The notes under the pieces: model-generated
Database searches by the model: none
The model's input: only the letters and a program-made list of their open reading frames with translations
What the model was told of the DNA's origin: nothing
Translations under genes and position numbers: made by a program
Assembly (NCBI GenBank): GCA_963377175.1
Contig: CAUJNA010000591.1
Coordinates: forward strand, 1,228,423-1,292,422
Length of the DNA stretch: 64,000 nt
From: Effrenium voratum
Taxonomy: Eukaryota; Sar; Dinophyceae; Suessiales; Symbiodiniaceae
Direction: 5' to 3'
Shown: one piece after another, positions 13,601 to 22,600 of the stretch
Numbering within the stretch: the stretch's first letter is position 1
Layout: each line of letters opens with the position of its first letter

Positions 13601-16600
13601 GGCCACGCGGCCCAGCAGGACCTCAAACGACAAGGAGCTGGAGTTGAAAGAAGGACAAGGCAGGTGGGGGAAATGGCTGTGGCTCAAAAAACCGGTACCA
13701 GAATGGAACCCTGGTAAGTGGAAACATGGACCAAAACCTGCGTAACCCCTCCTGTTTAATTTTGAGCCACACCCAAATGACCTCTGCTCATAGGCGTCCT
13801 TTTCTCGGGGAAATCGATGGGTTTCCCTGAGCTCACCTGCCGTCGCAAGCACGGCGCCCTGGGTTTGAACGGCCGGGGGTAGATGAGAAAAATCCAGCGG
13901 GTATACGAGGAATCGCCCGAAATATGTTTCGAGCAAAACTAACCAAAAAGGACACCTATGCCTCTGCTGGGAATGAACCGGTTTTGAACATTCCCTTGAA
14001 GAAAACCACAAGGGAGTTGTTATAGGGGTCATTCCCTCAGTCCCTGCTGAGCACCACCAAGAATAGCTGAGAAATAGAATCATACAAACAAAGAAAAGAC
14101 AACTATATTCAAATCAGTTGAGAACGAACTGAGCTGCGCTGTCTTTACGGAATGCATGTGCTGTGCGAGAAAACATGAAAACGCAGAAACTGGGGGACTC
14201 CGCGTGAATTCGGCTTTTCATTGGAGAATGTTGGGAACGGGTACGGAGCACGGCCATGCCAATGCACTGCTTCACCATGACGCTCGCGCTCAGCGGACTT
14301 TCGGTCGGGCCAATGATCGAAAACTGTGTTCCAAGGTTTCTCGGCCGGCCAAAAAACTGGTGAGCTAACAGAGTAGCCGCTGTCCAGCTTCTGCTAGCTC
14401 GTTGTCTCTGGCTGTCTGGCTAGCTGACTGGCTCACTTCCCAACCAAGTCCATCAGTCACACCTCTCCTCTCCTCAACTCAGCTCCGCTCCCCCTCCTCC
14501 CCACTCACCCACCCACTCACCCACTCACCTCCCCCCCACCCACTCACTCACTCGCTCATTCACTCGCAACGAACCAACTCATTTTCCTGCCTGCAGCGCC
14601 TCCCGCAGCAGCACGGACCTGCTCTCCTCCGTGAAGATCGGGCCTCGGTCGAAGCCGAAGGCCAAAGTGGATTGCGGGAAAAGCCACGGGCACCGGCACC
14701 ATCTGTCTGAGTCAAGGATCAATAGACTGAGGCTGCACCCGCAAGCGTCTGAAGCATGTTTCAACAGTTGGGTTTCTCAAAAGCAGGCTTGGGGTCTGCT
14801 TGTTTAAACAAAGCTTGCACCCTGCTCTCCCTAGCATTGGTTCGGCCCAATTTACTGGCACTCTACAACTTTGGGAGAAGTCTTTTCCGCGGTTTGGATG
14901 CCGAATCCTTTTGACACGCCTGACATTGTTCGGTGAGTGCCCCCCCCCCCTCCCCCCCCCATCCATCCATCTGCATTGTGGTAATGCGGTGACAGAGGAT
15001 GACGGTGAGTGAATGGCGAACATTGCTCTTCTCATACATGAGTCGAGTCTTTGGTTCCGCTGGGCAACGCAACTGCACTCTGAACCCGCCAACCATGTCT
15101 GCAACCCATCTTCCCTCAAGAAATCAAGTCATGTCCTTCACAGAAACCAGTCATCACAACAGTCAGAAAGATGTTCCAGAAGGGTTGAACAAAAGGTAGG
15201 GTTTTGTTGTGGACCCTGTGACCCTTTGGTCTTGGACCCTGTGACCCTTTCTTTTCAAGATCCCTTCTGAAGGCCTTAAATTAGAGGGGCCTCAGGCAAC
15301 CGCAACATCCGACTGGCTTTTTGGGATCTGTCCCAAGCTGCGGGTGTTTGTGTTTGCATTCCCCCTTAGGTAAATGGCCCCGAAAGGCGTGCTGTTCTTC
15401 GTACCCCCTACCCAAAAAGTAGATATCCTCCTCGTTTAACGGGTTGGTATGCAGAGAACCACAGAAGACGTGCTTTCGCCCTTGGCCCAAATCGATGAGA
15501 GAGAGGGAGTCCGCCCGGTGCGTGTTTGCTTGAAAACCCAAATCAAGGCTATCTGGTGTCCTGCCAACGAGTTTTACACATTTCCGGCTTGGCCAGATAC
15601 AAGTTTGTGGCCACATGAGTCCATATCAAAATCGGGGGGAAGGGCATCCATCCATCCCCTGGTCTCCAGATAAATGTGATTCCCATGGGCATTGTATTTG
15701 TTTGCTTTCCGCGCTCAGAGCGTACCTCAACAAGGCAGGTTCCCATCATCCGACGTACAAACCTCGATAAACAGTTGTTCATGTCCATCCTCAGTGGACC
15801 AGCATGGCATATCTGTGATTCTACCATGGCGACAAAGGCTCATACGCCTCTAAGGGAGGTGTCGGGTGCTCACATATGTCAGCAATTTGCCAAGGTGCCT
15901 TCCTGCCCCCTGGAAATAGCGTCGCTCCAAGGAAACGAGATACTCAAAATGACGACAAGCGATGTTCAGCCCCGAAAGGATGGGCCTCTCGGTGTTTTCG
16001 AGGACTGGGCTGCCCTCAGATCCCCCGCTCAAAGCTTAACTCTTGGCGGGTGAAATGGAAACCACCACTAAAAGGCTAGAAGGATCTGAAAAGCTACGGA
16101 ACCGGATGGCTGGCTTCGCAAACAAGAGGAACGCCCCCCCTCCTACCTTTCGTAAAGGCCAAGAGGCTCAGGACCAGCTTGGCGTTGCGCAAGCGCGCGC
16201 ACCAGCGCAGGATGTCGCGCCTATGGGACGGCTGGCTGGTTCTTCTCGGTCGCCGCGGTGGATTTGGTCAAGGGAACAAGAGAAGCCCGAAATCATGTAC
16301 TGGAATATCTACCCAAAAAAAAACATGTGTCATAGACAAACACTTCAAGGGAAGCCCGATTTCATGGACATGTACTAAATAGCTTCCTTTGTTGGCTCAA
16401 CGGCGATATTTGCGGATGAACACCACATCTTGCTTGTTTCAGGGGGCTGCAACGAGCAGGCGGTATGACAGAATGTGACCAGGGGAATGGTGGGTATCTT
16501 TTTTTTCAATTTTTGTATGGCTCACACAAGCCAGCATCTTTGCGCCAATGCACAAGTTGTGTCCAAGGCGTAGATCGATTCCGAAGACGCAGACGCTTGC

Positions 16601-19600
16601 AGGAAATGGAACCAAAGGCCCCTGTCGCATGGCCCGGAATTCCCTTGCCCAGCCAAGTGCTTCGTGTCCAGAAAGGCCCCTAGAGACACAGCTCACATGC
16701 CGGGGTCTCTTGGACCTCAAACCGGCAAGGCGGTGCCGCTGGTTTACTTGGACCCCGAAAAAATCGCGCGGGCCGCGTGGCCTTTGCAACAGACATACCA
16801 AGTAAGCGACTAGAGGTGCAAAGACCTGGAAAGGCCTGAAGCCGAGCATACTTGTGAGCGATGCGTGAGCATCTGTAGCAAAAACTATGAGGTTCTCCTC
16901 ATAGATCAACCCTCTTGGCTGGTTTTGAGGGGAAGTCGGAAGGAGGCCCCACCATTTTGAGGAGGTTACTCACTCGTCACTTTTCATGCGAACCACGCCC
17001 AAAGGAGTGAGCCCCTCCACCCGCCCCTTCTCCACCCCCTTCTCCAGGTGTCCAGGCGGAGCAGCCGCTGGGCCTTCCAAGGCTTGCCGCTGCCGCCTTG
17101 AGGCGCGGCATCGGGGGCGTGGGGGCGCCGGAAATTTCCTTCGCAAGGCCTGTCTGAGGGTCATTTGGCGGGTCCAACCTATGTACTCAAGGACCAAAAC
17201 CGGGGGTGAAGGGACACAAGGGCTCAAAAACCTGCGGCCCCTGGGTTGAGAATTTTGACCCAGACCCATTTTCCTTCCCTTCCAAAGACTCGTCTTGGCC
17301 TTCTGCCCAAAGACCTGCCCAAAGACCTGCCCAAAGACCAGGTTTTTCTTCAGTGGAAGCCCAAGGAGTTGGAAGTTCGGCTTCAAATCCGAGCCAAACG
17401 TGACCTGAACACAGCGGCCGTCGGGGAAATCGCAGTGGCATAAGATTCTGTCGTAGTCCGTCTGTGGTGAGTGGTGCAATTTGTTCTTGTTGTACTGCTT
17501 TCTCCGGTTGAACCACAGCAATGGATTTTCCATTGTCTGTAGTCATTGGGTAGATGTCGAATCCTGTACACCTACGAACTGGTGCAGGATCGGCTGTGCT
17601 GTTAGACCCCTTCTTGGGGACATCAGAAACGCATGAGAGGGAACATGCTTTGTGTCCAACAACCACTTTGGAGGGCGTTCCAACTTCCTCAGCATCCTTC
17701 CATGACGTTGCATTGAGAAAGAAGAGTGCTAATGAGGAAATCTGGAGAACCAATTTTCCTGCTACCCTCCGCGAGCCTAGCCAGGCCAAGCGCAAAGGCA
17801 TGGGACGCTTAGAGCGCCACAGTAGCGCTGCCGAGGCTAGCAGCTGCTCCGTGATCGACGCAAGCTCTGGGTAATGACCTGGCGGCTTCTGTTCTTGCAT
17901 CGCGTCTCTCAGAGCCGATCGTTGGCAGACAGCATGCCAAAACAAAATCGGGGGCTGCGTGTTGACACAGCCCGCATGTTTGGCAGTGTGGCAAGGGACC
18001 ATGCCAATATCTTGACAAGGTTTAAGGGCATTTTTCGAGCAGCTTGAAAACCCAAAGGAGCCTAAGAAAGCCCTGTGCAACATTTCCCCGCGGGTCTCGT
18101 CCGTGGCAGCGCACCAGTCAGCAACTTTGACAGGTCCTGCTCGCGCAGTGGTCCCAGCCAGACCTGGAAAACTCTCCGCTGAAGCCGACCGACATGACTC
18201 AAAATTGGGCGAAAGGGAATCCAGATGCCATCGGAGACCAGAGCCTTTGTCTAGGGAATCCAGAAGCCAGCGAAGAGCCTCTGTTTAGATGACAAATAGG
18301 TGAAAGGAAATCCAGAAGCCGTCGGAGACAAGAGCCTAGTTTGTTTAGATGAGACCTAGACAATCCAGAAGCAAGAGCTTAGTTCAAACAAACTCCTGCC
18401 GTTTTTTTCAGGTTGGCCCAACGCTTCAGACCAAGCATGGAGCCATTAAAAGCATGCCCTGCAACCCAGACAAAATATGGCCATGGGTCAAAATCCAAAT
18501 CGTACCCCCAGTGAACATCCCAATCCCCACTAAAATAGGTTCTAAAATGGGTGGTGCGCCTACCCCAAAATGGCACCGTTAGTTTGGACCCACAGCTATA
18601 TGGCTGTGGGTCAAAATCGGTACTGAAAATGAAACCCTGGTAAATGGAAACATAAACTAAAACCTGCGGTCCAATTCCTGGTTGCTTAATTTTGACCCAA
18701 ACCCATATGGATGTCAAAATCCCAGGCCCAAAATGGCTCCTTGGTTTCCCCCACAGACTTGAAACCTGCTTGGTTTCCCGGGATTGCGAGCGATGAGATG
18801 AGCCACCGGACCCTCGTCCAAGCAGACACCAGCGCCGGCACCTGGGACCGCGCCACAGGGCTGGGTCTACGGTTCTGGGAAAGGGAGGGTTTTCAGTTTC
18901 CCGTCCTTCCAAACAACTTGCTGGTTGGATGGGCAAGGAATGAGGGAATGACCCCTACCCATCGCCTATGGTTTCCTTTCAGGGAATCACCAAAAACAAA
19001 AAACGGTTCATTCTTAACACCCTGAGGTTTGAAGGAAGGCAAACATTGATTTTTAGGACGCCCTTTTGAGTCGCTTTCTTCCCCCGTGGCTTTTCAGATG
19101 CTTGTCTGTCCGACAGTTTCAACTGAGTTTTTGAAACAAACCTTGCTGCTGCTCCATGCTCATCTTCCAAGTCATCATAAGGCTGAAAACACCCGCCCTG
19201 TCGACTTATCATGAACCGCCAGTGCCAACCACTTCAATGCCCTTCCCTTCATCCAGTAGGGCAAACGAAACACTCCGCTCGGGGTGCAGGAAAAACCCTG
19301 CGATGTCGCAGCGAAAGCTGAGGAAGGAGCACGTGCCCTCGGTTCATGAAGGCCTGCTGCTTTGGCCAAGCCCGAAAACGCCGCTTGGCCGAATGCTGCC
19401 GGACAAAAACGCGCTGGGTGCCGCATCTGATGGCCTTTTCCGGACAAAGAGCAGGTCTCGGCTATGTGCAGGCAAGGCCGAGGAGACTCTTTTTGAGCGT
19501 ATTGTATTTACCCTTGTTAGGGCTCGTTCTGAAGGGAATCCAAAAGGAGCCCCCCTCCTTTCGCACCCCCAACCAGCATTTCGAGGGGTTCCCTTATTTG

Positions 19601-22600
19601 GAGACAAACCCAAATGAACCTCAAAACGACCGAATGTCAACCTTCGCGCTCGCCTGCATCAGCAGCTGCCTGTGAGGCGCGCAAAGTGGGATTTGGAAAG
19701 AAGCCATCAAACAACCGCTGGATTGCATGTTGCCCGTGCAATCCTGCCCTGCAAATCCAAACCATTGAGGGGTAGGACACCATCCCACAGCTCCAAGCAC
19801 ATCCCAATGGAAGGAGCACCTACCAGCCCACCATCCTTGCCAGCGCCGCAAACTCAAGCTGGCTGACATGCCAAGGAAAGCGGCAGCAAGATGCCTCGTT
19901 GTCCGGGCCGCTCTCCGTCCACAGCCTGTGCGCAAGAGTGGAGGGGGTGCCTGATCTGAGATATTATGTTTGAGAAGGAAGAACGAGACAAAGGCAAGGC
20001 AGCGGAGTGATGCACGCACCTGCAGGCAAGGAGACCAAGGCAAAAGTCGAATACAGGCAACATGCAGGGGATGCCAGGGATGCCAGGGATGCCAGGGATG
20101 CCAGGGATGCCAGGGATGCCAGGGATGCCAGGGATGCCAGGGATGCCAGGGATGCCAGGGATGCCAGGGATGCCAGGGATGCCAGGGATGCCAGGGATGC
20201 CAGGGATGCCAGGGATGCCAGGGATGCCAGGCTCTCTTAAAGGCACAGTTTCAGGGATCCAAATAAATCTTGCCACATACCCTCCTCGAAAAACACCAGT
20301 CTCTCTTTTTGGCCCCTAGCACCTCAGGAGTGTTGGCCTTGCAGCACTGTGTATCCCCTGCGATTGTCAAACATTGGGCAACCCCAGTACATTCCTCGCA
20401 TCCCCAACATACAAAACATGCCAGGCATCCCTGGTGCAGCATCTCTAGCATTCCTAGCATCACCAGCATCTACAACCCCGCAAAACTAGCATCCCCAGCA
20501 TTCCCAGCATCGCCAGCTCCAATAGTATCAAGAGCAGAACCAACTGCATATAAGATATGAAACCTGGCAGTCAGTAGACTCCTAGTACAAGTTCCTATGT
20601 GTAGAACCGGTGTCGCTTGCTGTAAGCTATAAGTCACGCCCACATGGCTCAAACCGGTCGTCTTCAAAAGGCAGCTACAGCTGCAGTGGGCGAAAAGTAG
20701 TCCAATTCGGGCGCCCAGCACAGGCTGCGAGCCGCAGGAGAAGGTGCCGAACAACTGGAAGTCCTGGCAGTGCATGTGTCTACACTGGCCCTTCCCCCAG
20801 AAGCGTCAACATCGAGAACCAAAAGATGACAGAGGATTTGAGCTATCCACCCTGCGTGATCCTTTGGTTCTCTAATGGTTCTTCTGGTAAATGGAAGCCA
20901 GAACATGACATGTTGCTTCTAGTGCTATGGTGGCTGCTCTTTGGCTAGCTGAGAAAAATCGGCGACGCTCCAAGGAACAAAAAAAAGTGCACAGGGGAAA
21001 AAGCCGCCGTGCCGCAACTGGCATCCTGTTGGAGACTCAACTTGAGCCGAAACCAGCCCTGACAATGTCGTCTTCTGGCGCTCCTGGTGTGCCTCGATGC
21101 GCTGATTTCTCTCTGGAATCACCTCAGGCGCAACAAATCCAACAGCGGCCAACAGAACCTATGGCCACGGTTTGCAACACGGCCGGCCAGCTCCGGAATT
21201 CTGCGCCTCGGCGAAAGTTGACGTGCAAACCGCATCGGGAAAAGTCGTGCGTCCAAATGGGCAAGCCTGGTTTGGGGCAACAGAGCGAGGTCGGCACGTC
21301 TCAAAAGACGAGATGCACCAAGGTCAACATTTCCCTCTCTGCATCCTTTTCCGAATCCCGGCACAGCCCAGTTCAAACGACCAGAAGAAACCAAATGGGC
21401 AAGGCGGAGGCAGAGGAACATGAAAGCAGCGAGCGAGGCAAAGCTGAAGCTTCTTGGTGCTCAAGGAATGGCCAAGACGTTTTGGGAAAGCAGTTTTGGG
21501 GCGGCCCCCGAAAAAAATGAAACCACAGGAGAGGGTGTTTCTCGGGGTCCGACTCCCTTTCTCTTTCCCCTAAGCCCCACACCAGGCGCCTAGAATCTGC
21601 CAGGGGCAGCAGAGCGGCCAGCACCTCGCGGCCGCTACGGGCCGATTTTTTCAGCAGCTCGGCCTTGCTTTTGGCTTCCCGTTTAGAAGAAGAGAAAAAA
21701 GGACCCTCGACAAAAAACAAGGCACGCCGGAATGGACCCCTGCCGAATGGGATCAAAACTCGTGTTCCTCCAAAAGCACCCGAGCTCCGGCGCTTTGTTC
21801 CAGCGATGACTCTCTGGATCTCGGTGCCTCTGCTGGCACCCGGTCCACGTCCTCCAGCACCAGCCATCTGAGTGGCCCGAAAAGGTCGCGGTGGGCCGAG
21901 GAAACGATCTGGCGGGCATAGGGTTCTCCCACGGGTCAAGAGACGTCCTTGCTGCTCACCCTCGAAAGAGACATCCCGACATGTGACACAAAAAAGGCCA
22001 GCACTTGTTGAAAGGGCGGGTGGGTGCTTCGGAACTCGGAGAATGGAACCCTGCTTCTTCCTTTTGGTCCTTGCTCAGATCTTCCTTCGCTATGATCATT
22101 TCAGGCAAGCCTCTTGGTTGGTTGGGTGGCAACCCGAGAAAAGCGCCTTCGCCCAGAAGAAAGCAACCCAAAAAAACAACAACTTGTTCAAACGGACTTT
22201 GAAGAACCGTGGGTTTTCTTTGTCCTCGCCCTCTTTTGGAAAAGCACGTTGTGGCCAAGCCCAAAAACTCGTTGGAATACGCGACCAAACCCCCTTTCGA
22301 GCGCTCAAACCCGCCAAAAAAATGGAAAAAGGCACCCCGAGTCCACCAAAACCTGGCCGCCTGCCCTTCCGCCAGCCTGCCCTTCTGCAGGGCTTCCGTG
22401 ACCACCCCAGGCCGCCAAAGGAACTCCCCCACCTGGCCGTGCGGCGCGCGCTTATAGCAAGCCGGCCGTGCCTTCGAATGTCTTTCACGCCCAGGCGGGG
22501 TTCTGTCCCTGTCTTCTTCTTTGCGGGTTTGTTTGTGTCTGTTTTTTGGGGTCCCCTGCTTGGTTGGTGTGTCCTGTCTGCTTTTTGGCGGGCTTGTGTG

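Noticed and set aside
17187..18083. 298-codon minus-strand frame taken as one exon
   Set aside because: Only 17777-17878 shows codon bias and midasin homology in this frame; the rest contains tandem repeat (17290-17342) and intron sequence.
19297..19340. Minus-strand segment reading [13 protein letters not shown] as an MDN1 sensor-1 exon
   Set aside because: Looked like the A-P-x-F-x-x-F-A-T motif, but the exon at 20713-20779 (DFQLFGT) fits better, is closer in order and keeps phase with both neighbours; this one ends in the wrong phase.
19854..20276. Collagen-like Pro-Gly-Ile frame (minus) and Met-Pro-Gly frame (plus)
   Set aside because: A 9-base satellite keeps all frames open. No exon structure or bias in the flanks, and it lies inside the MDN1 intron.
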